Positions 6,811 through 13,710 are shown, numbered from the stretch's first letter. The stretch: 13,911 nucleotides of DNA from an uncultured bacterium (GCA_905215155.1 CAJMPJ010000067.1:1-13911), one strand, 5' to 3'. The notes: a model not told the origin generated them from the letters alone. Made by a program: numbers and translations.

Positions 6811-8094
6811 ATGTTTGCCGATAGAGCAAAAATATATATTAGATCCGGAAAAGGCGGCGATGGCCATGTCAGCTTCCGGAGAGAACTTTACGTTCCGTGC
6901 GGAGGCCCTGATGGCGGCGATGGCGGCCGGGGCGGTGACATCATATTTGAAGTGGAGGACGGACTCAATACCTTAACGGATTTCCGCCACATCCACAAAT
7001 ATTTAGCAAAAGACGGAGAACCCGGCGGAAAACGCCGGTGTCATGGAAAAGACGGGGAAGACCTGGTGATAAAAGTTCCGGAAGGCACTGTTATCAAGGA
7101 TTTTGAATCCGGGAAAGTCATTGCGGATATGTCCGGAGAAAACCGCCGGGAAGTGATATTAAAGGGCGGCAGAGGCGGCCAGGGCAATATGAACTTTGCG
7201 ACGCCCACCATGCAGGCTCCCAAATATGCCCAGCCAGGACAAGCGGCTCAGGAGCTTTGGGTTCAGCTGGAATTAAAAGTAATTGCCGATGTGGGGCTGG
7301 TTGGTTTTCCGAACGTAGGAAAGTCGACGCTTTTATCCAGAGTCAGCAATGCCAAACCTAAGATTGCCAACTATCATTTTACGACTTTGAATCCCCATCT
7401 GGGTGTGGTTGATCTGGCCGAAGGCAAAGGCTTTGTTATGGCCGACATTCCAGGACTTATTGAAGGTGCTTCTGAAGGGGTTGGATTAGGACATGATTTT
7501 CTCCGCCATATTGAACGTACCAGAGTATTGGTTCACGTGGTGGATGCTGCCTCCACAGAGGGCAGAGACCCCATTGCGGATATCCATGCCATTAACAAGG
7601 AATTAGAAGCCTATAACCCAGAGCTTTTAGAACGTCCTCAGATCATTGCTGCCAATAAGACCGATGCGATTTTTGATGAAGATGAGAATCCCGTTTTGAA
7701 GTTAAAAGCAGAATTTGAACCTAAGGGAGTAAATGTATATCCTATATCTGCAGTAAGCGGACAAGGGGTAAAAGAGCTGTTATTTGCCATTTATGAGCTG
7801 CTTCAGACGGTAAACCTAAGTCCTGTTATTTTTGAAAAGGAATTTGATTTGAAGGGGCTGAGAAACGTCTTGCTGCCTTATACCGTAGAAGTAACAGAAG
7901 ATGGCGTCTACGTGGTGGAAGGGCCAAGAATTGATAAAATGCTGGGATATACCAACTTGGAATCAGAAAAAGGCTTCCGTTTCTTCCAGAACTTCTTAAA
8001 AGAAAACGGAATATTAGATGAACTGGAACGGGCAGGAATCAAAGAGGGCGATACTGTCCGAATGTATGGTCTGGAATTTGACTATTACAAGTAA
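6811..8094 (+). CDS. obgE: GTPase Obg/CgtA, 50S ribosome assembly and stress GTPase
   Basis: This full-length 427-residue Obg protein has three parts. The glycine-rich Obg fold spans residues 1-158, with GGPDGGDGGRGGD and KGGRGGQGN. The GTPase domain follows, with G1 GFPNVGKS (165-172), G3 DIPG (212-215), G4 NKTD (282-285) and G5 SAVSGQG (313-319). The C-terminal OCT domain runs from about residue 345 to the end (RFFQNF and a final LEFDYYK). By family it binds the 50S subunit late in assembly and links ribosome maturation to stress and, in Bacillus, sporulation. The ATG follows AGGTGA at 6801-6806. It opens a run of closely spaced genes that continues through rsfS. I could not find a convincing promoter between 6683 and 6810. 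Confidence 0.97.
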   Translation: MFADRAKIYIRSGKGGDGHVSFRRELYVPCGGPDGGDGGRGGDIIFEVEDGLNTLTDFRHIHKYLAKDGEPGGKRRCHGKDGEDLVIKVPEGTVIKDFESGKVIADMSGENRREVILKGGRGGQGNMNFATPTMQAPKYAQPGQAAQELWVQLELKVIADVGLVGFPNVGKSTLLSRVSNAKPKIANYHFTTLNPHLGVVDLAEGKGFVMADIPGLIEGASEGVGLGHDFLRHIERTRVLVHVVDAASTEGRDPIADIHAINKELEAYNPELLERPQIIAANKTDAIFDEDENPVLKLKAEFEPKGVNVYPISAVSGQGVKELLFAIYELLQTVNLSPVIFEKEFDLKGLRNVLLPYTVEVTEDGVYVVEGPRIDKMLGYTNLESEKGFRFFQNFLKENGILDELERAGIKEGDTVRMYGLEFDYYK

Positions 8095-8108
8095 ACAAGG
8101 AGAATATT

Positions 8109-8405
8109 ATGACAAGTAAGCAGAGATCCTATTTAAAAGGATTGGCGATGAATATAGATCCGATTTTCCAAATTGGAAAATCAAGCCTGACTCCGGAGAT
8201 AACCAATGCAATTGCTGAGGCACTGGAAGCCAGGGAATTAATAAAAATAACTGTATTGAAAAATTGTCTGGATGATGGCAGTACCATTGCTGCGGTTCTG
8301 TCAGAGCGTACCCGTTCAGAAGTCGTTCAGGTGATTGGAAGGCGTATTGTCCTTTATAAGCAGGCAAAAGAGGAAGCAAAGAGAAAAATCGCACTTCCTA
8401 AATAA
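8109..8405 (+). CDS. yhbY: YhbY family RNA-binding protein (CRM domain)
   Basis: This 98-residue protein consists of a single CRM/KH-like domain. The conserved start SKQRSYLKGLAMNIDPIFQIGK is followed by LTPEITNAIAEALEARELIKI, and the protein ends in a basic tail. YhbY proteins bind pre-50S particles and are usually encoded next to Obg or other assembly factors, as here, 14 bases after the obg stop codon. The RNA-binding GxxG-like loop is seen in IGKSSLT. AAGGAG at 8097-8102 precedes the ATG. Confidence 0.94.
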   Translation: MTSKQRSYLKGLAMNIDPIFQIGKSSLTPEITNAIAEALEARELIKITVLKNCLDDGSTIAAVLSERTRSEVVQVIGRRIVLYKQAKEEAKRKIALPK

Positions 8406-8440
8406 TCCTGCTTCATTATCCGGTCAAGGAGTCGAAGATT

Positions 8441-9058
8441 ATGGGGAATATAGGGATTATGGGCGGAACATTTGATCCGATTCACAATGGGCATCTGATG
8501 CTTGGAGAGCAGGCATATCTTGAATATAATCTTGATGAAATATGGTTTATGCCCTCCGGGAATCCGCCTCATAAGAAAAATCATCATGTGACTGCGCCGG
8601 ATCAGCGTCTGGCCATGACGGTGGCCGCTGTAGAGGGGCGTCCGGGGTTTGTCAGCTCGGATTTTGAGTTAAGACGGAATGGGAACACCTATACCGCACA
8701 GACATTAAGGCTGCTTCGCAAGGCATATCCGGAACATACCTATTATTTTATCGTAGGAGCTGATTCTCTTTATGAGATTGAGAAATGGTATGAACCCGAT
8801 CAGGTACTGACTCAGGCAGTTTTATTGGCTGCAAAGCGGGAATACGACGCGAAGAACCGTTCTATGGAACTTCAGATTGATTATTTAAACAATAAATATC
8901 ATGCGGATATCCGAATGCTCCATTGCAGGGAAATGAATGTTTCGTCTGCGGAACTACGTGAGAAGGTTTCTAAAGGAGAGTCTATTGCCGACTATGTACC
9001 GGAGAAAGTTTTGGCATATATCCGTGCCCACAATTTATATCAGGAGATGAAGAAGTGA
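8441..9058 (+). CDS. nadD: Nicotinate-nucleotide adenylyltransferase
   Basis: This 205-residue protein is of the NadD nucleotidyltransferase family. It makes deamido-NAD from nicotinate mononucleotide and ATP in NAD biosynthesis. The nucleotide-binding motif GGTFDPIHNGH lies at residues 8-18, with the two histidines (15, 18) that stabilise the ATP phosphates. VGADSL at 105-110 and the C-terminal SSAELR at 168-173 (the ISSTxIR-type motif) complete the fold. The ATG follows AAGGAG (8426-8431) with nine-base spacing. The stop codon overlaps the GTG start of yqeK by four bases, indicating coupled translation. Confidence 0.97.
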   Translation: MGNIGIMGGTFDPIHNGHLMLGEQAYLEYNLDEIWFMPSGNPPHKKNHHVTAPDQRLAMTVAAVEGRPGFVSSDFELRRNGNTYTAQTLRLLRKAYPEHTYYFIVGADSLYEIEKWYEPDQVLTQAVLLAAKREYDAKNRSMELQIDYLNNKYHADIRMLHCREMNVSSAELREKVSKGESIADYVPEKVLAYIRAHNLYQEMKK

Positions 9059-9648
9059 AAGAAATTATTTTAAATCTGAGAAATGAATTGAGGGGGAAAT
9101 TAAGCCCGCAAAGATATGAGCATACCATAAGTGTCTCATTTATCTGTATGGCTCTGGCAATGAAATACGACAGTGATTTGGATCAAGCTGAATTAGCTGG
9201 ATTGCTTCATGACTGTGCAAAGTATTTAGGAGACGGAGAAATTATAAAAAAATGCCAAAAACATGGCATAGAATTAACAGACGATGAACGAAAAGCACCG
9301 GCAGTGCTTCATGCCAAATATGGAGCATGGCTGGCACAATATAAATATGGAATTGAAGATTCAGAAATTCTTGATGCCATAAGATGGCATACTACCGGAA
9401 GGCCAGATATGTCCTTGCTGGAGAAAATTGTGTTTATAGCCGATTATATTGAGCCGAGACGTGACAAAGCCGGGGACCTGCCTGTGGTACGCTCTATGGC
9501 TTTTATAGATTTAGATGAATGTGTTTATCTGATTCTAAAAAGTACCCTGGAATATTTGAGGGGTAAAAAATGTTTTGTGGATTCTATGTCTATGGAGGCA
9601 TATGCTTATTATGAGCGGATTCACAGGGAAAAGAAGGGAGAACAATGA
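9055..9648 (+). CDS. yqeK: YqeK family HD-domain hydrolase (Ap4A hydrolase)
   Basis: This 197-residue HD-domain protein starts at a GTG that overlaps the nadD stop (GTGA), with AGGAGAT at 9042-9048. The metal-binding residues expected of the family are visible as His23, His52-Asp53 (LLHDCAKY), His86, His112 (RWHTTG) and Asp130 (FIADYIEP). Bacillus YqeK has been reported to split diadenosine tetraphosphate (Ap4A) symmetrically into two ADP, so the likely role is clearing this alarmone-like nucleotide. The nadD-yqeK-rsfS order is typical of Firmicutes. In many relatives a LytR-CpsA-Psr family gene sits between yqeK and rsfS; here it is absent and yqeK directly overlaps rsfS. Confidence 0.93.
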   Translation: MKEIILNLRNELRGKLSPQRYEHTISVSFICMALAMKYDSDLDQAELAGLLHDCAKYLGDGEIIKKCQKHGIELTDDERKAPAVLHAKYGAWLAQYKYGIEDSEILDAIRWHTTGRPDMSLLEKIVFIADYIEPRRDKAGDLPVVRSMAFIDLDECVYLILKSTLEYLRGKKCFVDSMSMEAYAYYERIHREKKGEQ

Positions 9649-10010
9649 TGAATCAGTCAGTTGAAATGGTAAAAACCGCATATCATGCGTTATCAGATAA
9701 AAAAGGGGAGGATATTAATGTCATTGATATCCATAATGTATCGGTAGTAGCAGATTACTTTATTATCGCAAGCGGTACAAATGCAAACCAGGTTCAGGCT
9801 ATGGTTGACAATGTGGAAGAGGAGCTTGGGAAAAAGGGATATATCTGTAAGCAGGTAGAAGGGTATCGGTCTGCTAACTGGATCTTAATGGATTATGGCG
9901 ATATTATTGTTCATGTTTTCGACCGTGACAATCGCTTGTTCTACGATTTGGAAAGAATCTGGAGAGATGGAAAGACCATTGATATTAAGGAATTGGATTC
10001 TTTAAAATAA
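9645..10010 (+). CDS. rsfS: Ribosomal silencing factor RsfS
   Basis: This 121-residue protein is of the RsfS/Iojap (DUF143) family. It binds ribosomal protein L14 on the 50S subunit and blocks joining to 30S during starvation. Family features are VIDIHNVSVVADYFIIASGTN, EGYRSANWILMDYGDIIVHVF and the RLFYDLERIWRDG end. The start overlaps the yqeK stop in ATGA. Two ATG codons are adjacent (9645 and 9648), both served by AAGGGAG at 9634-9640, and the second has slightly better spacing, so the protein may start one residue later. It is the last gene of the obg operon before a terminator. Confidence 0.96.
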   Translation: MMNQSVEMVKTAYHALSDKKGEDINVIDIHNVSVVADYFIIASGTNANQVQAMVDNVEEELGKKGYICKQVEGYRSANWILMDYGDIIVHVFDRDNRLFYDLERIWRDGKTIDIKELDSLK

Positions 10011-10027
10011 ATATATCTATTGGATAA

Positions 10028-10058
10028 AAAAGCGGCTCAACGTATGTAAGCCGCTTTT
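10028..10058 (+). terminator. Intrinsic terminator after rsfS
   Basis: AAAAGCGGCT (10028-10037) pairs perfectly with AGCCGCTTTT (10049-10058) around an 11-base loop, and a T-rich tail (ATTATTTTT) follows. The A-rich 5' arm means it might also work on the minus strand. Confidence 0.9.
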
Positions 10059-10110
10059 ATTATTTTTGTTCAATAATAATAAAAAAGATAATAATAAAAA
10101 ATTTGAATTT

Positions 10111-10141
10111 ATAGTTTACATAAAGTATTTATGTAAACTAT
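10111..10141. terminator. Perfect 14-bp AT-rich inverted repeat, probable 3' end element of lexA
   Basis: ATAGTTTACATAAA (10111-10124) and TTTATGTAAACTAT (10128-10141) are exact reverse complements around GTA. It lies between the convergent ends of rsfS and lexA, 27 bases after the lexA stop. On the minus strand a T-rich stretch follows about nine bases later, so it could end the lexA transcript. The very low GC makes this uncertain. Confidence 0.55.
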
Positions 10142-10168
10142 TAGCACTGATCTTTCATTCATCCTTAA

Positions 10169-10789
10169 CTAATGAATTCCTAAACGGAATAAACCGATCA
10201 CCTTACCAAGGATTTCCACATGATCTACAATAATAGGTTCCATAGAATCATTCTCCGGCTGAAGACGGTAATGGCCATTTTCTTTAAAAAAGCGCTTTAC
10301 TGTAGCGGAATCCTCCACCAATGCAACAACGATCTCTCCATTGGCTGCGGTAGGACAGTGTTCCACAATTATCTGATCGCCTTCCAATATACCTGCATTA
10401 ATCATACTATTTCCCCTTACCTTCAGCATGAAGGTTTCTCCGTTAGGTAAAAGTTCCGAAGGAATAGGATAATAATTTTCAATATTTTCCTCCGCATAAA
10501 GGGGCTGACCAGCTGCTACGGTTCCTAAAACAGGAACATTAACCAGCTCCCTGCGGGTCAGATTAAAACAATCATCAATAATTTCAATGGTTCTTGGTTT
10601 GGTCGGATCTCTTCTTATGTATCCTTTTTCCTCCAGTGTCTCCAAATGGGAGTGCACGGAAGATGTTGATTTCAAATGGACCGCTTCACAAATTTCCCTG
10701 ACTGCGGGGGGATAACCCTTCTTTAAAATCGTCTGTTTTATATATTCTAAAATCTCCTGTTGCTTGGGTGTTATCTTTTCTTGTGCCAT
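10169..10789 (-). CDS. lexA: LexA SOS repressor / self-cleaving protease
   Basis: This 206-residue LexA has the N-terminal winged helix DNA-binding domain (residues about 1-70: TPKQQEILEYIKQTI, GYPPAVREIC, STSSVHSHLETLEEKGYI) and the C-terminal S24 peptidase domain. The autocleavage site is Ala93-Gly94 in VAAGQP. The catalytic serine is Ser128 in GNSM and the general base is Lys165 in ATVKRF. All elements needed for RecA-stimulated self-cleavage are present. The start codon has a strong GAGGAGG (10797-10803 on the complement). The promoter overlaps SOS boxes, so the gene should repress itself. The divergent neighbour is a YneA-like LysM protein, the classical lexA-yneA arrangement of Firmicutes. 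Confidence 0.97.
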   Translation of the reverse strand: MAQEKITPKQQEILEYIKQTILKKGYPPAVREICEAVHLKSTSSVHSHLETLEEKGYIRRDPTKPRTIEIIDDCFNLTRRELVNVPVLGTVAAGQPLYAEENIENYYPIPSELLPNGETFMLKVRGNSMINAGILEGDQIIVEHCPTAANGEIVVALVEDSATVKRFFKENGHYRLQPENDSMEPIIVDHVEILGKVIGLFRLGIH

Positions 10790-10823
10790 AGCACAGCCTC
10801 CTCAATCCTTTATCATTAAATCT

Positions 10824-10852
10824 ATAGTAACATATGTTCGAAGAAAATGCAA
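10824..10852 (-). promoter_or_regulatory. lexA promoter
   Basis: Read on the minus strand: TTGCAT (10847-10852), a 17-base spacer and TACTAT (10824-10829). SOS box 1 lies in the spacer and touches the -10 box, so bound LexA would block the polymerase. Confidence 0.8.
10827..10840. promoter_or_regulatory. SOS (LexA) box 1, in the lexA promoter
   Basis: GTAACATATGTTCG matches 12 of 14 positions of the Firmicutes consensus CGAACRNRYGTTYG. On the minus strand it reads CGAACATATGTTAC. Confidence 0.85.
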
Positions 10853-10863
10853 ACCTTTGTTCG
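10850..10863. promoter_or_regulatory. Degenerate SOS box 2, overlapping the lexA -35
   Basis: CAAACCTTTGTTCG has good half-sites but mismatches the central R positions of the consensus. It overlaps the lexA -35 box, consistent with a weaker second LexA site. Confidence 0.45.
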
Positions 10864-10880
10864 AAAAAATACAAAACGAA

Positions 10881-10909
10881 TTGACAAACGTATGTTTGGA
10901 TGATATTAT
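10881..10909 (+). promoter_or_regulatory. Promoter of the YneA-like LysM gene
   Basis: Perfect TTGACA (10881-10886), a 17-base spacer and TATTAT (10904-10909). SOS box 3 begins inside the -35 box and occupies most of the spacer, predicting tight LexA repression. Confidence 0.85.
10885..10898. promoter_or_regulatory. SOS (LexA) box 3, in the LysM gene promoter
   Basis: CAAACGTATGTTTG matches 13 of 14 positions of CGAACRNRYGTTYG. Confidence 0.85.
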
Positions 10910-10922
10910 TTTTATACAAACC

Positions 10923-10936
10923 AGAACATATGTTCC
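10923..10936. promoter_or_regulatory. SOS (LexA) box 4, in the leader of the LysM gene
   Basis: AGAACATATGTTCC contains a perfect GAAC-N4-GTTC palindrome. It sits just past the predicted transcription start, 28 bases before the LysM start codon. Confidence 0.85.
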
Positions 10937-10963
10937 TGCTATATGTTATAAGGAGGTATCTGT

Positions 10964-11269
10964 ATGATAAGGCATTTAATTGTACTGTTATTAATTACGT
11001 TACTGGGGTCCCGTGCATTTGGCAGTTTCCCGGTAAAAAACTCTGCCGCTGCTTTTGATGCTGAAGCAATCGAAAGATATTACACCAGTATTCAAATCCG
11101 GCAAGGAGACAGTTTATGGAGCATTGCTGGCAAATATAAAGGAAACAGCGGGCTTACGGTTGAACAATATGTAAAGGAATTAAAGAACATCAATGGATTA
11201 AAGGAAGATACGATTCACAGCGGACATTATTTGACCGTAATGTATTTTACCCCTGAACAGGCCCCTTAA
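10964..11269 (+). CDS. YneA-like SOS-induced LysM protein (cell division suppressor)
   Basis: This 101-residue protein has an N-terminal hydrophobic segment (residues about 4-22) that acts as a membrane anchor or signal peptide, and a LysM domain at about 42-95 (IQIRQGDSLWSIAGKYKG to SGHYLTVMYF) that would bind peptidoglycan. There are no cysteines, so it is not a lipoprotein. The architecture, size (Bacillus YneA is about 105 residues) and divergent position from lexA are those of YneA, which delays division during the SOS response. AAGGAGGT at 10950-10957 precedes the ATG. Two SOS boxes lie in its promoter and leader. Naming it YneA is inference from architecture and context, because LysM proteins of this size are poorly conserved. 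Confidence 0.85.
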   Translation: MIRHLIVLLLITLLGSRAFGSFPVKNSAAAFDAEAIERYYTSIQIRQGDSLWSIAGKYKGNSGLTVEQYVKELKNINGLKEDTIHSGHYLTVMYFTPEQAP

Positions 11270-11290
11270 TATTCGTTCTGCAATATTTTT
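11268..11290 (+). terminator. Possible weak terminator after the LysM gene
   Basis: AATATT (11268-11273) can pair with AATATT (11282-11287), followed by three further T residues. The all-AT stem is weak. Confidence 0.25.
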
Positions 11291-11667
11291 AAGGAACATA
11301 CCGAAATTCGTTGATTTTATAACGATAATAATTTAGAATAAAGGCAGTATGATTGGTCGGGGTCAGAATGATTCTTATGGTTATGAAATTCAATAGGATA
11401 GGAGTGTGTTGTTTGATCTTATAATTCATTTAAATTAAGAATATAACCATAGCCTGAGTTCAGATTAGATGTTAAGTTCAAACCATTCCACATATCCATT
11501 TTACATATCTTTTCTTATTTGTGAAGATTTTTTAGATGGTTTTATTAATGCATTATTGGTTATTAATTTACAAATAAAGGGTATAACTAAAAGATAGAAT
11601 TAAAGCAAACATTTTGTATTCCATAAATAGTTTCACTTAAAGTAAACAGACGGAAAAGAGGTACTTC
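11270..11667. other. AT-rich intergenic region without a convincing gene
   Basis: Stops are frequent in all frames, and I see no tRNA, rRNA, transposase remnant or CRISPR array. It holds a possible promoter TTGATT-17-TAGAAT (11311-11339), a 15-codon frame at 11349-11396 behind AAAGG, a distant inverted pair TATGGTTAT/ATAACCATA (11376-11384, 11443-11451) and another TTATTTGT/ACAAATAA (11515-11522, 11570-11577). None is strong enough to call a gene. Confidence 0.6.
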
Positions 11668-11695
11668 TTGACATCGGTGGAATAAGCGTTATAAT
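11668..11695 (+). promoter_or_regulatory. Consensus promoter of the YtvI-like gene
   Basis: TTGACA (11668-11673) and TATAAT (11690-11695), both perfect, with a 16-base spacer. The transcript would start near 11702 and carry a leader of about 150 bases. The form is sigma-A type. Confidence 0.75.
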
Positions 11696-11855
11696 ACAAC
11701 CAGGGATTCCGAAGAGAGAAGGTAATATTTCTTGCAGCTAGTTATTTAATTGCATTTTAAGTTAAAGTATTGTCTATAATGGGTTTTAGGGGTTGTAAAA
11801 ATCATTATCGGGTATTGGACTTACGAATGTTAATAACAGAAAGGTATAGTGATAC

Positions 11856-12917
11856 ATGAGTTTAGAAAAGCAGAAGGCATTTATTATCCATTGTATATTT
11901 GCGTTTATATTATTAATGATCGTATATGCAGGAGTTAAATATGTTTTTCCCCTCTTAATGCCATTTGTAATTGGATTAATCATCGCCATGGTATTTCGTA
12001 AACCCATTGATTTATTATCTGAGAAATTTAAAATTAAAAGGACGTTTGTCTCTATTTTAGTTCTGCTGATATTTTACAGTATTGTTGTATTAATTATCAG
12101 CCTGATCGGTGTCAGATTTTATCAGTTTATTAGTACTTTATTTAATAACCTGCCTTCTTTATACAAAGGAACTCTTCAGCCGGCGCTATTATCATTTACG
12201 GATAATTTGTCTGCCAGATTTCCTAGTATTAAAGATTATCTGGATAATTTTATTAATAATATTGGACAGTCCATATTTACTTATATCTCCAATATCTCCA
12301 CAAAAGTAGTATCAACAGTAACCGGATTAGCAGGCCAAGTTCCGTCTTTGCTGATAAAAGTGATTTTCACCATTGTTTCCTCCTTCTTTTTTACCATTGA
12401 TTATTATAAATTAAGTAAATTTATTTTGCGTCAGTTTGGAAATGAACGCAGAGAGATTATAATCCATTTAAAAGATAATGTGGTTGGTTCCTTGAGCAAG
12501 TTCATTCGGGCATATGCATTGATCATTTCCATCACATTTATAGAGTTATCCATCGGCTTTACAATTATGGGAATACCTACACCGTTTCTCATAGGTTTGA
12601 TTGTTGCTGTTATCGATATATTACCGATCCTCGGTACCGGAGCAGTTCTTTTACCGTGGTCCATTATTGGCTTTTCCATGGGAGATACACGGGTTGGAAT
12701 CGGCATGTTGATTCTATATGTCTTTATTACGGTAGTAAGGCAGATTCTTGAGCCTAAAATCATTGGACAGCAAATTGGTCTTCATCCAATAGTAACCTTG
12801 ATACTAATGTTTGTAGGTGTTCAATTAATGGGGATTTTAGGATTGTTTATGCTTCCAATTATTGCAACCATTCTTGTTAAACTTAATAAAGAGGGTAGTA
12901 TCCATTTATTTAAATAA
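11856..12917 (+). CDS. AI-2E family membrane protein, YtvI-like
   Basis: This 353-residue protein has about seven or eight hydrophobic segments: one or two between residues 8 and 47, then about 64-86, 163-182, 217-240, 243-275, 281-297 and 311-342, with a soluble loop at about 87-160. The AI-2E/PerM family signature is clear in VIDILPILGTG (252-262) and EPKIIGQQIGLHP (299-311). The length and the sequence around these motifs fit the YtvI branch, named a sporulation integral membrane protein in Bacillus. AI-2E relatives have been linked to export of small molecules or cation/proton antiport, so the exact function is open. The ribosome site is mediocre (AAAGG at 11840-11844, about 11 bases before the ATG). 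It is transcribed alone from its own promoter and ends at a large hairpin. Confidence 0.88.
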   Translation: MSLEKQKAFIIHCIFAFILLMIVYAGVKYVFPLLMPFVIGLIIAMVFRKPIDLLSEKFKIKRTFVSILVLLIFYSIVVLIISLIGVRFYQFISTLFNNLPSLYKGTLQPALLSFTDNLSARFPSIKDYLDNFINNIGQSIFTYISNISTKVVSTVTGLAGQVPSLLIKVIFTIVSSFFFTIDYYKLSKFILRQFGNERREIIIHLKDNVVGSLSKFIRAYALIISITFIELSIGFTIMGIPTPFLIGLIVAVIDILPILGTGAVLLPWSIIGFSMGDTRVGIGMLILYVFITVVRQILEPKIIGQQIGLHPIVTLILMFVGVQLMGILGLFMLPIIATILVKLNKEGSIHLFK

Positions 12918-12942
12918 ATATGGTCTTTCATGGCTTTTTCTA

Positions 12943-12982
12943 ATGAAGCAGGCAGAAACTTATCCGTCTCTGCCTGCTTCAT
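12943..12982. terminator. 14-bp perfect hairpin between convergent ytvI-like and dedA genes
   Basis: ATGAAGCAGGCAGA (12943-12956) pairs perfectly with TCTGCCTGCTTCAT (12969-12982) around a 12-base loop. It lies 25 bases after the YtvI-like stop and 8 bases after the DedA stop on the other strand. The tracts are reversed from the classical layout: T residues precede and A residues follow the stem on the + strand. It may act as a shared 3' end element rather than a textbook terminator. Confidence 0.7.
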
Positions 12983-12990
12983 AAAAAGAT

Positions 12991-13593
12991 TTATTTGCGT
13001 TTTTTAACAAACCATACAATAACACCAACGCCGATGACAGCCAAGACTCTAACCGTTACGTGGGAGTAAACATCCATATACTTAACAATGAGCTCCCAAC
13101 GGGAACCCGCAAAAGCACCAAGAAATACAAGAACGATATTCCATATAAAGGTCCCCAGGGTTGTATAAACAAAGAATTTACCCATATGCATTTTAGCCAT
13201 ACCTGCTGGTATGGATATTAAACTGCGTATGAGCGGGATAAAGCGGCAAAAGAATATGGTTGATGTCCCTCTCTTTTCAAACCAGCCTTCCGCACGTTTG
13301 ATATCAGCTCTTTTTAATCTAAGAATATGCCCCCATTTATCAATCAGCAGCTCCAGCTTCTCCACTGGCAGCAATAAACCAATGCTGTAAAGAACGCAAG
13401 CACCGACAACTGAACCGATGGTTGCAAACAGAACGACTAGCCATTTATTCATATCGGTATATGTGGTCATAAAGCCGCCAAAAGTCAGAATCAACTCTGA
13501 TGGGATAGGGGGGAATATGTTTTCGATTGCTATAAGTAATGCAATTCCTAAGTACCCAAATTGATCCATTGTATTAATTATCCATTCCTGCAT
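12991..13593 (-). CDS. DedA family (SNARE-associated / VTT domain) membrane protein
   Basis: With the start at the ATG whose last base is 13593, the protein has 200 residues, the usual DedA length. That ATG has GGAAAGGA (complement of 13601-13608) at eight-base spacing, whereas an upstream in-frame ATG at 13632 has no ribosome site. DedA motifs are present: the N-terminal ENIFPPIPSE (Glu24, Pro28-Pro29, Glu33) and the re-entrant block FFCRFIPLIRSLISIPAGMAKM with Arg117 and Arg123. Four or five hydrophobic segments are visible, and the C-terminus is basic (FVKKRK). Members have been linked to envelope integrity, proton-dependent transport and recycling of undecaprenyl phosphate or phospholipids across the membrane. 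Which of these applies here cannot be told. The gene is alone on the minus strand with its own promoter and a structured leader. Confidence 0.93.
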   Translation of the reverse strand: MQEWIINTMDQFGYLGIALLIAIENIFPPIPSELILTFGGFMTTYTDMNKWLVVLFATIGSVVGACVLYSIGLLLPVEKLELLIDKWGHILRLKRADIKRAEGWFEKRGTSTIFFCRFIPLIRSLISIPAGMAKMHMGKFFVYTTLGTFIWNIVLVFLGAFAGSRWELIVKYMDVYSHVTVRVLAVIGVGVIVWFVKKRK

Positions 13594-13600
13594 TTTAAAA

Positions 13601-13608
13601 TCCTTTCC
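13601..13608 (-). promoter_or_regulatory. Ribosome binding site that decides the DedA start
   Basis: GGAAAGGA on the minus strand, eight bases before the ATG at 13593. It favours the 200-residue form over the 213-residue reading. Confidence 0.75.
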
Positions 13609-13668
13609 TGATGTATCCTTTTTGCTGTGCATTTAATATCTGAGAGAAAAAATCTACAGACATTGAAT

Positions 13669-13710
13669 AAGCATCAGCGCGAAACCTACTAAGTTAGTAC
13701 GCTAATGCTT
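13669..13710 (-). ncRNA. Structured leader hairpin of the DedA mRNA
   Basis: On the minus strand AAGCATTAGCG (13710-13700) pairs with CGCTGATGCTT (13679-13669); the one non-Watson-Crick position is U-G in RNA. Directly stacked inside is TACTA/TAGTA (13699-13695 with 13691-13687) with a three-base loop, and a bulge of about seven bases on one side. It begins close to the predicted transcription start. I do not recognise it as a known riboswitch. Confidence 0.5.

Noticed and set aside
11786..12007. Minus-strand frame across the start of the YtvI-like gene
   Set aside because: It is antisense to the conserved membrane protein, has low complexity and no ribosome site; it is a shadow.
13594..13632. 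Longer DedA start at 13632
   Set aside because: There is no ribosome site in front of it, while the internal ATG at 13593 has GGAAAGGA at the right distance and gives the usual family length.
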